A stretch of DNA of 64,000 bases from Massariosphaeria phaeospora. Taxonomy: Eukaryota; Ascomycota; Dothideomycetes; Pleosporales. A program made the position numbers and the translations under genes. The notes under the pieces were generated by a model. That model worked only from the letters and a program-made list of their open reading frames with translations, did not search any database and was not told the DNA's origin. The stretch is taken from the NCBI GenBank assembly GCA_011032825.1, contig JAADJZ010000006.1, forward strand, positions 1,550,001-1,614,000, given 5' to 3'. Below, one piece after another: positions 1-10,869 of the stretch (within the stretch, counting starts at the first letter, position 1; every line of letters begins with the position of its first letter).

Positions 1-1229
1 AAAATTGGACTGGGGGTAATGGTGTTAATTGGTGGCATTGGTATTGGTATCGGTATCTGGTGTTCTTGGTGGGTTGCATTACTATGGAGTGCTACTACAT
101 GCATGCACGCATGAGGCTATCGAAGAGTTTTATCCATTCTCCTCTTCTTCTACTACAATGTTGCCCATTCTTGTTCTACGTTCGCCATCATTTCCTGTTG
201 CGCTCTTGTTGCTGCGTTGTCTTGTCTTGTCTTATCTGGTCTCGATTCCTCCAACCTCTTTACCTAGCACTCTCTACATCTTTTTCTCCGTCAGCAGAGT
301 CCCGAATCGATTACGCTCTTCCCCTTTCTTCGCTCGGGCTTGAGGCTTGGACTCGTGCTGGACTGGCGGTTGGTCTGGCGCTTGAGTTGGCTTCGCCTGG
401 GGGGAAGGAGGTGGGTTGAGTGTGGTTGGTAGGGGGTTTGCTGGGTGGGGAAGAGGTGGGGAGGAGAGGTTTGGGGTTGGGGGTGGAGAGATGGGGTGAG
501 CTGCGGTGAGCTGAGCTGAGCTGGACCGAGAGTGGGTGTGTGATGATGCTTGTGGATTGGAGACCTAGGTATGATAGTGTGTGTGTGTTATAGTTGTTCA
601 ATTGGATTACGAGTTTTATTTCCAGGGTCGGTTAGTTGAGAGGATTGCCGTAGTGACTGATTGATTGTAGGATTGCAGGTGGTACTTGCGGTACGAATTC
701 CCTCGCGTTGACCCGGTATGATAGCTTAGCTTGGGTTTGGCGCGGAAAAGTCGAGTGTTGCAAACAGTGATTGCTTATCTTACAGTTGCTAGCCGTCTGG
801 AGTGTCGAGGGCAGGTTGCAATCTGATTGTTTCCCGTGGTTTGGGTGATGCTTGACTGGCTTGATCCTGCAGACGCGGAGGCAAGCACAGTCGAAAGAGA
901 TATATAACTGCTAGTAGAAGATATGTTGTTGGTCGGCTTCTTCGATGGCCCCCGGAATACTCGGTAGCTGCAACGGTTCTGGGAGGGTTGTGAGCACCAA
1001 CATACCATTCACTGTGCCTAGTGATGGTGGTTTCCAAGGGCGACGGTATACGGGGGCGGGTGGGTTGGTTATTCTCTTTCACATGGTGATCGGTCCAGCA
1101 CGCGTCATGGGTGCACTATACTATATATAAACTCCTCTGTATGAGTTCCTCGACTACTCCCACCAGACTACCCACCCAAAACAACCAGGTATCCCAACTG
1201 GTGGACCACACGAAGTTACTCTGTTCAAT
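1..1229. other. No recognised gene (left edge)
   Basis: Several short open frames lie here on both strands, but none has recognisable protein features or convincing splice partners. Positions 400-560 are a G-rich stretch on the + strand (GGTTGGGG/GAGCTGAGCTGAG). The last hundred bases form the promoter and leader of the following pseudogene copy. Confidence 0.5.
1124..1131 (+). promoter_or_regulatory. TATA box of paralogue copy 1
   Basis: The sequence TATATAAA lies about 106 nt upstream of the ATG at 1230. The same octamer sits at a similar distance (about 119 nt) before the second paralogue, so it was probably inherited with the duplicated promoter. Confidence 0.5.
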
Positions 1230-2768
1230 ATGCCGTACCTTGAGACACGCCTTAAACACCTCGACTGGGATCGGCGCTTTGCTGTCTGTCTGTTTCCTCC
1301 GCCCAAGGACCGTCTAGGCACATTGCATGGCGAGTACCGGTACAAGTTGGAAGGCACACCCCAGCAAGACGACTGTGTAATCCGACTTATACGCGACACC
1401 ATCCGACATCTTAGCAAGAACCACATGCTAGTCGCGGCGGCTAGTATTACGGTGCATGCCCTTTCCTCGGGACCCTGCTTGCTACCACTCTCTATCGAGA
1501 ATGCGCAGTGTCCAGTGAAGATGTACGCGTTCCGAGCGTTCTACGAGGAATTCCCCTTGACCGTCCCGGTGTCCATCGTTGATCGAGGCAGTCCTCGGAG
1601 GCTTACAGCTGACCGCATCCTCGTTGAGATCGATAGAGTTTGGCAACCGCTCAAGTCCTGGCTGCTCGAGTTTCCGTCTGAAGAATTTCTGCTGCGCGAC
1701 AAGTACCAATCTCTCGTGACGCAGTGAAAGTGGTGGGACACGAGTGGCAAGCATTTCCCTCTCATGGATTTGCCTCCCGAACTTAGATGTTGGGTCCTCG
1801 AACACGTGCTGGGAACAACGATCTGGCCTGAGCGGTTATATGATAACAGTGTGGTCCTCGGTTCTGGCTTGCAAGCCCCTCTACCCTCTCGAAGCGAACT
1901 ACATCCCTTCTCTTACCATATCGCTACGACAACTTCTCCAGGCCCTAACTATGCAATATTTCGGGTCAGCCGCACAATACATGCGGAGGCTCTTCAATTG
2001 GGGTGGCAAGTATGCAGGAAGCACTTCAAGTCCGGCATCGACTTCGAGCATGTAACCCAGTGTCCAAATGCCCCAACTACCTGGAACTGGCTTACTCGGA
2101 TCCAATTGGCATTCAATGGACCGTCATTCTTCAATTTCCTCGGGATCCAGGTCATGCCTAGCATCGTCTTCAATCACGGCCGATCAAAGGGACCTCTCTT
2201 GCAAGGCATATCTACCTTGAAAGACCTCGAGCTTGAGTTCCACGACCCATATGCGAGGGATGATGACCAGGCCTGGTATGGGGTTCCAGGTATACGCAAA
2301 TTCCCGTGCCACAAGACCTATGTTGACTGGACCATGACCTTCTTGTTTCCATTCATCAAAGGCATTCCCAAAGTTCGCCTCAGCGGTCACGTTAAGACGG
2401 ACATCAAGCAGAAGTGGACGCAAATCCTTGAGACAGAGTATCGTGAGCGAAACGAGGACTGGCGCACCCACGGCTTCAACTGGGACAATGCGATGAACAG
2501 CATCCTGCGCATATCTCCTGCCAATCTATAAGTACTAACTTTCTGGTTCCTTCTAGTTTTTCAAGCTAATATCCACAGTCCACCGGAATGCTTCTGTCGG
2601 GCGTCCTGCTACTTCGATGCACGTCCTTCTTTGAGATATCCTGCGGTATTCACCTTCGACTTTGACGATAAGTTCGTCGTACAAAAGCGGACTCCGGATG
2701 GAAGAAGTATTGGTCATTTCGAATCTGACTCTGGATTGCCCTGGACGAGAAGTGCGAGGACGGCGTGA
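1230..2768 (+). pseudogene. F-box/2EXR-like family protein, copy 1 (decayed)
   Basis: The frame opens with MPYLETRLKHLDWDRRF, closely matching the intact paralogue at 3919 (MPQLRTRIRHLDWNRKF). It is interrupted by an in-frame TGA at 1725-1727, then continues in the same frame through KWWDTSGKHFPLMDLPPELR to a TAA at 2529-2531. The LPPELR stretch is the F-box/2EXR-like motif of many fungal proteins of unknown function. Beyond the TAA lies a terminal exon related to that of copy 2 (acceptor AG at 2577-2578, reading PPECFCRASCY, ending at TGA 2766-2768). Alignment of the exon ends shows that copy 1 has gained about four bases before the donor, so that exon is out of frame. Two independent lesions argue for a pseudogene. 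An intron across the TGA is unlikely because copy 2 is continuous there. Two sequencing errors cannot be excluded. No function is assigned. Confidence 0.65.
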
Positions 2769-3799
2769 CCGACGAATCTGCAGGAAAAGATGATGTCGGC
2801 GGAGACATTGCATCTAGGATTTGGTAATATTAGGAGGCGGCGAAAGATGACTTCGGATTTGGTGGTAACTTATAGGGCGATCCTCTTCTTCAAAGAGTGC
2901 AGAAATCCCGGGATCTGGAGCGATAGAAGGAGCCCATTCTGGAGGGAGAGTGGCGATCTGTTGTACTGCCTTTGGTTATATAGAGTACACGTCGTCATCA
3001 CTTGCTACGAAATCAGAAAAATCCAACAATAGTGGATTTCAAATATCATACTGCACCACAATACTGCTGATTCGACGAACAAACCCTGTTGAACCATGGG
3101 CCATGCAACTGTTTTGGGTCTCTAGCGTTCTCGCTTCTACTTATCATTTTCCAATACATCCACATTGTTCAGACACGATATGTACGCCCTTAATCCCCCT
3201 AGATACGTGCATGCGACGGAACACAGTAGTCAAGTATTTGCAAATCTGTGTCAATTTGAAGCTGAGTAAAATTTACATGGGCGGGATTGGTTTATTGCAG
3301 CTCTTGTTTACATGGCTCGTCTAGCGGTTGGAGTGACGTCAAAACGGGAAAATGAAGACGAAGTAGTCGTACTCGAACTCTGTATACCATGCAGAGGCAA
3401 CTTCGAGGCAGTCTGCTTCATGAGCTGCTTGCTCACCCTGAGGGAAGTGTATAAAGCAAGAACAGCCAGCTACCAATGCGCTCCACGAAAAGAACCACCC
3501 ATTCAGGTCACGCTGAAAAGAAATGAGGCCTCTCGCTATGAGCTCACGAAAACCTTTGATCTCGATCATGGAAAGCTAGTAACAAATGTGGCTCTCCGCA
3601 GCAAGTTTGAGTTTTGCGAAAACTTTCTCTGCAGGAGCAAAAAAAACCTTTCAATTATCTCAGTCCATACAGAACAGTTATAACGAGCGTTTCCAGCAGC
3701 GCCTTGGTCGCGGCACTACTAAACTATGGTCCAGGTGTTAGTAACGCAAGTAACGAATCTTTTTCTTCTCAAATGCGCCTCTCTGACATCGCCTATCTT
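2769..3799. other. Intergenic, no recognised gene
   Basis: An open frame at 3312-3683 (+, 123 codons) has an acceptable composition but no recognisable motif, no paralogue in the window and no splice partners, so it is not called. Confidence 0.5.
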
Positions 3800-3807
3800 T
3801 ATATAAA
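3800..3807 (+). promoter_or_regulatory. TATA box of paralogue copy 2
   Basis: TATATAAA lies about 119 nt upstream of the ATG at 3919, the same element and approximate spacing as before copy 1. Confidence 0.5.
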
Positions 3808-3918
3808 TCTACTTTAGAGACCTATAAGCTACAGACTCCTCCACACCACCTTTGAGCCTGACGCGCACAACCATATGCTCAAACTCTCGGCACGCACAGC
3901 CCTATACTCGAATTTACA

Positions 3919-5423
3919 ATGCCTCAACTTCGCACCCGAATCCGGCATCTCGATTGGAATAGAAAATTCATCGCGAAGATGTATCCACCACCGGAAGACA
4001 AGCTTGAATGCTGCAAGGGTCAATACAAGTACGAGTTGATCGGTCCACCCAAACAGAAAGATCCAGTTCTGCGACTCATACGGCAAACCATCGGAGACCT
4101 AGGGAAGGTCGATATGCGCGTCTCCGGAGCGGGATATCGTGTTCAGAACCTCGCCTCTGGCCCGCCGATATGGCCGTTGAGCTCCAAGAATGTCGGATTT
4201 CCTGTCAAGCTGTACGCGTTCTGGGAACTGGGCGACGAATTTCCCTTTGTACTTCCGGTCTCGATTGTCGACCGCGGTAGCCCATTACCTCTAACCGCGG
4301 AGAGAGTTCTGGTCAAAATACGCGGTGAATGGACATCGTTGAAGACGTGGCTAGCGGAACACCTGGGTGAATGGTACCAGTATCCTATCGGCGCTCTCTT
4401 TTGCCAACAAAAGTGGTGGAAGAAGAACGGAAAGGTGTTCCCTCTCATGCAACTGCCAACGGAACTACGCCTTCTCATTTTCCGGCATATTCTAGGATAC
4501 GATATCCGACCTACTGCCTTTGGAAACGATGTTACCCTAGGTTCCAAATACTGGAACAACCCCTGGTCCGTTAGACGCAGTCAAGATGACAGCTATATCA
4601 CCTACCTTCAAGCCCTCGCGCTGGTGCCTGAACCAGACTACACTATATTTCGAGTCAGCAAACAAGTCAGAGACGAGGCTTTTCGGGCCGGCTGGGAAGG
4701 AACGAGAAAATGTTTCGTTGATCTAGAGTGTTTTCTCGAGGTCCTCAGCGCGCCAAATGCTCCCAGCAGCTTCAACTGGATCTCCAAAATACAGCTAGAC
4801 TTCACCCAATTCGAGTACTTCGACTTCCTGGGTGTCGAGATCGATCCATTCATGCGCATCGATTTCACGAAGTCGAACGGACACGTCTTGCAGCAACTCA
4901 CAACTCTAGTACAACTCGAGTTGAACTTCCGCTCTCCGTATGACCACCGAGATGGCGAGGATCCATGGAGTCGAGTACACAGTGAAGTCAGGGACAGGGT
5001 ACCAACAACCGCTGCCCAGAGAGCTATGCGAAGGTATCCATGCCACAAAACCATCACCAACTGGATCCTAACATTCTTTTTCCCATTCATCAAACACATT
5101 CCGAATGTGTATCTTACAGGCGCGATCAAATCAGTTACCAAGGGCAAGTGGGATCGCATATTCGCGTGTGAATTCCGCGAACAGCAGTACGACTTCCGAA
5201 CCCATGGGTACATCTGGGAAGACGAGATCGAGGAGATCTTACACAATCGCCCAGTCTACAGGTATAGTCCCCTCCCATCTCCCATCCACATACACACTGC
5301 GGCTTCGCTGACGTTTTGCCTAGTACACCCGAATGCTTCTGTCCCACATCTTGCTATCTCTTCCCGTACGAGGGCAGGCCGAGCACCTTTGATTACGATG
5401 ATAGTTATACGCCGGTGTCATAA
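3919..5423 (+). CDS. F-box/2EXR-like family protein, copy 2 (intact)
   Basis: I model two exons: 3919-5261 and 5324-5423, giving about 480 aa. The 62-nt intron has donor GTATAG, a GCTGAC branch-like site and acceptor TAG. Unspliced, the frame would run on to 5601 with a poorly conserved tail. Splicing instead gives a C-terminus with TPECFCPTSCY, matching PPECFC in copy 1 and PPICEC in copy 3, which is why I prefer it. Visible parts: an N-terminal region of about 165 aa shared with copy 1; an F-box/2EXR-like helix LPTELRLLIFRHILGYDI near residues 178-195; IFRVSKQVRDEA typical of this fungal superfamily; and a region containing YPCHKTITNWILTFFFPF. Function is unknown; F-box-like domains often act as ubiquitin-ligase adaptors, but nothing here proves that. 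Confidence 0.75.
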
Positions 5424-6123
5424 TGCATCTCCCCCGAGAGTAGTTGATATCGACGGAACAAAGCACTCCGTGGAAAATAGAAGGAGAGAGAGCGCTCAGC
5501 GGACAAGGACGTCGGACAAGAATGTGGAGATAGATATGACACCTAAAATGCGGTACGAGCTTTTATGCCAGGGAGATCTTAAGCATACAATACTGGTGTA
5601 ATATCGTGCGCAACAGTGTGTGTATGAGGCTGGAAAATCGGCGAGGAATCATATACCGTAGAAACAAAACGAGAATACATAATTACAAGAAAAAGCTTAA
5701 GCAAACAAGCAATGACATGTGGTATGCACTGGTAAATGCGCGCCTTCCGCGTACGAATGCCAAAATGCTTTGCGGCCAGCGCTCTTGTACCAAGTCAGAA
5801 TCGACAATTTCAGAAACAACCAACTCGTTGTATCCGTACACAGCACCGGCAGTAGACTTTTGTTGCGAGAAGGTCTGATCCGAGGAGTAAAAGTTTATGC
5901 GTTATCATCGAGACGGCCGAGTGATATGCGCTTCCTCGACAACCGCTTTCGTGCCTCGAGGATGGTGGTATCATCCTTACATTCCTTTGGCAGCTTGGGG
6001 TTTTCGAATTCGATTCTCACGGTTTGAGCCTTATTGTATTTTTCTGACATTTGTAGGTCCCGGCTTGGTGTACATCCGTCTCGTCTCTCTTCGTCCCAGT
6101 AAGCACAGACGAACTGCCCCACC
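5424..6123. other. Intergenic between convergent paralogues
   Basis: It holds the 3' ends of copies 2 (+) and 3 (-). On the - strand, 6047-5895 is an open stretch of about 50 codons (MSEKYNKAQTVRIEFENPK onward) with protein-like composition. It could be an additional 3' exon of copy 3, but I see no firm splice pair. Confidence 0.4.
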
Positions 6124-7164
6124 TCACCACGTCACACCCTCCTCCTCCACCCTCCCAAAATCCCAATTTCCCTCCACTTCGCTCGTACCCTCCGACCACA
6201 CCTCAGTAGACCAGCTCCCTGAATCTTCCTCTTTGCCCAGCCGCCCGCATCTTTGCTCACACTCACAGATCGGCGGGTAATATTCAGCCGGTTCCCACTC
6301 TTCGCCATTCGCTACTGCTCCCGCTAACCCTATGGTCTGAATCGCGAACAAGTCGACCTTATGCTCGAAGTCCTCTTCCTGCCGATGTCTTTGGAAGATA
6401 TCCGTCCACTTTTTCAGCACCCACGGTTGGATGCTGCCTTCAAGCTTAATAGAGGAAATGTGCTGTAGCCTCTTGTTTGCCCAGGCGTACGAGAGTATCC
6501 AGTCGATGACAATTGCGGAAAGGCACATATCACCAACGTTGGGAAGGGGCCGCGCACCGCTATCCCAGCGGTCATCGGATATGTTGTACCAAGTGTCAGA
6601 GCGCGTGTAAGCGTCGCCGAAATTCAACGTCAACTCCTGCGTATGCTCGAGAAAAATAGCGGACTCGTACAAGGCATCATGCGCGAGTCGATTCTGGGTT
6701 ATGTCGAAGGGTGGCACACGCACCTCGAACAGGATAAAATACTCATCACAGCAGAGGTCGAGACTTATTTTCTCGAGGCCGTGGCGCCCATTTTTAGCGG
6801 GAATAGGGCGGAAGTCCTGGGGAAACCCGCCGCCCCAGTTTAAAGCCTCGGCTATCCCCGGAACTTCATGGGAGAAGGTTAAAGTAGCCATATGGACTGT
6901 GATGAACCCGAGGATGCAGTCAAAACTTTTGGGAGATCTGAGCCATTTTTCCTGCAGGAGACGAGTGTACTGGAGCCATATTGCTAGAGGCAAAGCTGCC
7001 CTTGCGGTGCTATGGGACCCGGATCGGTATGCTAGTACAGAGCCTCCTAACCAGTAGTTCATTGTTGGCTCGCCAATCCACATATCCAAGATGCGAGACA
7101 CAATCTCAGAGGGGAAGTCCATGACCGGGAATATCGGACTCCGTGAAGGAGCTTCTTGGGACAT
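6124..7164 (-). CDS. F-box/2EXR-like family protein, copy 3
   Basis: A single open frame of 346 aa is related to copies 1 and 2. Shared features are the F-box-like start PIFPVMDFPSEIVSRIL, ELTLNFGDAY (copy 2 has ELNFRSPY), WILSYAW, and SSIKLEGSIQPWVLKKWTDIF (copy 2: VYLTGAIKS, then KWDRIF). The cysteine motif PPICECEQRC near residue 290 matches the terminal exon of copies 1 and 2, but here it is uninterrupted by an intron. It lacks the approximately 165-aa N-terminal region of the others. An upstream open stretch (7439-7275) could be joined in frame through a 74-nt intron (7274-7201, GTATCG..AAG), adding at least MIRFSNNTHKTIH and PFNFSPKRSTAG, but this is unproven, so I start at the ATG at 7164. 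Function unknown. Confidence 0.65.
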   Translation of the reverse strand: MSQEAPSRSPIFPVMDFPSEIVSRILDMWIGEPTMNYWLGGSVLAYRSGSHSTARAALPLAIWLQYTRLLQEKWLRSPKSFDCILGFITVHMATLTFSHEVPGIAEALNWGGGFPQDFRPIPAKNGRHGLEKISLDLCCDEYFILFEVRVPPFDITQNRLAHDALYESAIFLEHTQELTLNFGDAYTRSDTWYNISDDRWDSGARPLPNVGDMCLSAIVIDWILSYAWANKRLQHISSIKLEGSIQPWVLKKWTDIFQRHRQEEDFEHKVDLFAIQTIGLAGAVANGEEWEPAEYYPPICECEQRCGRLGKEEDSGSWSTEVWSEGTSEVEGNWDFGRVEEEGVTW

Positions 7165-7482
7165 TCCTGCGGTGGACCGTTTTGGCGAGAAGTTGAACGG
7201 CTTGTGAGGGTTGCGAGGCGTTCAGGGGCAGTAGTTTGGGGTTGTAAAAGAAGTATTCGAAATAGTTGCGATACGTGGATTGTTTTATGAGTGTTGTTCG
7301 AAAACCGGATCATGGAGACGTCGATGAAAAGCTGAGCGGAATTTTGTGGGTTCACAATGTTGACATTTTCTGGACCAATAAGGACAAGGGTATAGTAGTC
7401 TTTGGTAGAAGAGTCATCGGGGTTCTTTGGAATATACACGGCCTTCCATAGTGCTACACAAGTCGTACACAGTCACCTACAC

Positions 7483-8398
7483 TCATCGCTTCGCAACACC
7501 AGGAGCCCAAGCTTTCGGCTGCCATTCTTCACCGGGGTTCCCCTTTGCTGTTTGTGTTTTCCAGGGTGAATCTTCCGGTTCACTTCTCATTGCTTGTTTC
7601 TTCTTCTTCTTCACGGTTGTAGCGTCTGTAGTTTCCCCTTCCTTTATTTGTGCACCCTCCACTTCTACTGCGCGCGGTGACTCAGACTGGACTCTGACTG
7701 CTTGATAACCCGTGTCCATCTGTGTCACCCCTGTGCTCGGAGCTCTTGATTCCAGCATCTGAAGTGGCTGCTGCTTATCCGGTGCATCCAGGACCGAGGG
7801 CTTCGCAGCCCACTTTGCATCTGCCTGTTCCGCGAGGGCCCTCATTCGCTGCTGTCTGAATGCATCGGACTGCTGTTCGGCGATGGTGGGCGGTTCGAAG
7901 CGGGTATGGCGAAGCCACTGCATCCATTGAGCTGGGGAGGTTAGTTCGATATATTGCTGTCGGTGAAGACTGGTAAGATACTGACGGGGAACTTTGACGT
8001 CGCCATGGTGAGTCCAGGCAGGGTATTGGACTATTCTCCGATTTCGCGTCGCATGTAAGGCGTCTTTGAATTCCCAGAATGTGTTCCCGTGGAGATCATA
8101 GCCTAGCAATTGTAAGAACAAGCTCTTGAAGATTGCAAACAGTGGTGGCGAGTTTCACGTCGGCGCGAGTAGACCGAATGCAGAACAACTGGACTGGACG
8201 AGATCCTCACGATATAATGATACTCTTGAGGAAGATATGCCGGCCGCAAGACGGCATGAATCTGCATTGTAGCTATGATGAGGAACTCTCGGGATGCAGA
8301 TGTGTAAACGTACCAACCAGCCACTTCCGCCTCCACGGAAAGCTCATCGTCTTCCATTTGTACCATAGTCTCCGAATGGCGCCAGGAGGGCTCGCCAT
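7483..8398 (-). CDS. NDUFAF2/mimitin-like complex I assembly factor
   Basis: Two exons: 8398-8314 and 8102-7483, 234 aa. The intron starts GTACGT and ends CTAG; joining G with GC restores WLVGYDLHGNTFWEF, the hallmark of the B17.2/NDUFA12-NDUFAF2 family (PF05071). The N-terminus, MASPPGAIRRLWYKWKTMSF followed by PWRRKW, is typical of this family. The C-terminal third is hydrophilic with a KKKKK run and ends EEWQPKAWAPGVAKR, as in fungal NDUFAF2 rather than the structural subunit NDUFA12. The family protein is a mitochondrial chaperone that binds late intermediates of NADH:ubiquinone oxidoreductase. The start is fixed by CACACCATGG at 8398. The intron is about 211 nt, long for this genome. The gene is divergent from the calponin-homology gene, with about 360 bp between the starts. 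Confidence 0.85.
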
Positions 8399-8755
8399 GG
8401 TGTGTGAATAGGGCAAGGAACCGCCTGGAGCGCGGCGACGAAGACTTGACGCGCTTGCCAATGACGCCAGAGATGTGGCTGGTGGCACTAGCACCAACAC
8501 CGCCACCCGTCAGCCATCTCCATTCCCTCCGCCGCAACCCCACCAACAACGCACTCCGCGCTGGCATGCCTCAAACACAACACACACGATACGCAAATAC
8601 GACTACAATACAGCGGCACATTACTCACCTCGCCTTTGTGCGTGCAGTCTTACACCTCTATGTTACAGTTGCTTGATTAGCTCCATATCTCAGCAGCTCC
8701 GCGGCTGCGACCTTAACAACAGACATCAGCCCGTTTGCGCCCAGTTCCACCCACC

Positions 8756-10869
8756 ATGGCGTCCGTTACGTCGCTCGACCAGGACATGAAGAAGCTGCGA
8801 TTAGGCAGGTATACGCCGCAGGCAGCGAATGAAGTCAAAAGCTGGATAGAGGACATGTTGGGGGACCGCCTGGCCCCGGGCGATCTTCTCGAGGCGTTGA
8901 AGGATGGCACTGTACTGTGCAGGTGCGCCGCGCTTACGCCCAACACTACCTATGAGCTGGCCCTCTAACTACTTGCAGACTGATAAACCTCGCCGTACCA
9001 AACCCGGGAGTGAGGTTCAAGAAGTCGCCTATGCCTTTCATACAGATGGAGAACATATCGCACTTCCTTCGCGCCTGCGAGCAACCGCCGCTGAACATGC
9101 AATCGCACGATAGATTTCTCACGGTCGACCTCTATGAAGCTAAAGATCCAGCCCAGGTTTTACAATGTCTTACTGCCTTTAGTCGTGTCGCCCACGCCGT
9201 AAACCCGTCTAGTATCCCCACCACAATAGGACCGAAGCGGGGAGGAGGCGGCCCATTGAGTCCTTCTGCAAACACCATGGGAGGCTTCTCGACAGGGGGT
9301 GCCCTTCCTTCTCCTGGGTTCGGGCGAAATAGGGGACCCAGCTCGAATAGTAATACCAGCGGTTCCAGCACGTTTAATCCACTTGGCCGACCCCCAGCTG
9401 AGAGAGCACTGAGTCCCGCTCGTACAGGAGGATCTGCATCATCAAAGGCCTCTAACGGTATTCCCAAGTCGCCCCCAGGTGGCACAAGTAGCTGGAGTAA
9501 GAAGACTGACGAAGGAAACACAGCGCCGGCATGGAACATACATCAGTACGGTTACATGGGTGGTGCGAGCCAAGGCAACCAGGGAATCGCATTTGGTGCG
9601 CGACGACAGATTACCAGTGCCGGACCCCACGTTCCCAATATGGCTGAGAAAGAGCGTAAGCGTAGGGAGAAGGAGACAGAGGAGGAGCGCTTGCGGGTTC
9701 TAGCAGAAGAAGCGGAGCACAAGCGACGTATTGAGCGCGAGGCCGAGGAAGAACGCGCGCGAGCCGAAGAAGAACGACGGTGGGAGGAGGACGCCCGAAA
9801 GCAAAGAGAGGCCGAGCAGCGTCGGCTTGACAAACAGAAGCGCGAGTGGGAAGAGCAAGAGAAGCAATGGAAACTTGAAGAGCAGCACAGGCAGAGTGAG
9901 GAGAGAGAGGCGCAGAACAAAATTGAACAGGACATGCGACGGCGGCGGGCTGGAAGCGATGCAAGACTGAAAGGCCAGTTCCTAAGCCAATACCAGGCCG
10001 ACCAGGCCAGCAAGCCTCGCAGTCGGCGGAACAGTCAGCATGATCCCGATTACAATGCCGAACGTGAGCGAATCCAAGAGTTGGAGCGCCAACTTGAAGA
10101 GGCTAAAGAGCGCGAGCGGCAATATCAGCGTGAGCGTGAAGAGCGTTTGGGAAGCGATGAGCGACGCAAAGTCCGCTCGAGGTCGAAAAGCCGCACGCGC
10201 GATCGGTCGAAAAGCCGTCCTAGGCCTCCACCGCGTGCACCATCTCCCCAAGACAGCCAGGTTTCGTGGGCCAACGCAGATGAGCGGGACTTTTTGCGCA
10301 AACAGTGGCAAGATACTCAACAACAGACACCACGCCCTCTTCCAGAGCCCATCGTCCCCTCACTACCAACTCGCCCACTTCCGGAGCCCACTGCACCATC
10401 ACTGCCAACTCGGCCCCTCCCAGAGCCCTCCACACGTCCCTTACCCAATCCTGCGACATACGCGAAGCCAAATCGAACCGATCGCTACCTAGAAACGAAC
10501 GCTCCTCCTGTCGTAGCTAAACCTACTAGCCACATTCCCCCGGAGCTTACATCTACATCTGAGCGTGCTGCAGAGGATGCCCGACGTGCCGATTCACAAG
10601 CAAAGACAAAGGCTGGCGGGTGGGCTTCGAAATCTTTACTTGAACGGGAGATGGAGCGGGAACGAGACCGGCAGCGCGAATGGGAAGAATCACAGCGGGC
10701 CCTAGACGCAGCGCCAAAGGATCCCAACGCAGGTACAGGAGAAGGCCAAAGCTGGGATGTCAATCAGTATGGCTATATCGGTGGCGACAGTCAGAACAAG
10801 CCGGGTAGCGGTATCAGCTTTGGAGGACGCAGGCAGATTCTCGGGCCTAGGCCATTTGGACCTAGGTAG
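8756..10869 (+). CDS. Calponin-homology protein with two calponin-type repeats and a coiled coil
   Basis: Two exons: 8756-8922 and 8979-10869 (56-nt intron GTGCGC..GCAG), 685 aa. The start CCACCATGGCG is a strong Kozak context. Residues about 1-135 form a single CH domain: DGTVLCRLINLAVPNPG spans the splice site, followed by FIQMENISHFLRAC. A glycine/serine-rich linker follows, then a calponin-type repeat (QYGYMGGASQGNQGI, then GARRQI). Next comes a long Arg/Glu/Gln-rich helix likely to be a coiled coil (about 265-440), proline-rich LPTRPLPEP repeats and, at the very C-terminus, a second calponin-type repeat (QYGYIGGDSQ, GGRRQI). The CH domain resembles the transgelin/Scp1 actin-bundling family, so cortical actin binding is likely. 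Yeast Scp1 is only about 200 aa, so this is a much expanded architecture. Confidence 0.85.

Noticed and set aside
1725..1727. Programmed TGA readthrough in copy 1
   Set aside because: Following base context (TGA-AAG) is not the TGA-CTA readthrough context, and a second lesion near the 3' end fits decay better.
3312..3683. 123-codon open frame on + between paralogues
   Set aside because: Plausible composition but no recognisable family and no supporting signals.
5262..5601. Unspliced extension of copy 2 to 5601
   Set aside because: Splicing 5262-5323 gives the conserved cysteine C-terminus; the unspliced tail has no similarity to the paralogues.
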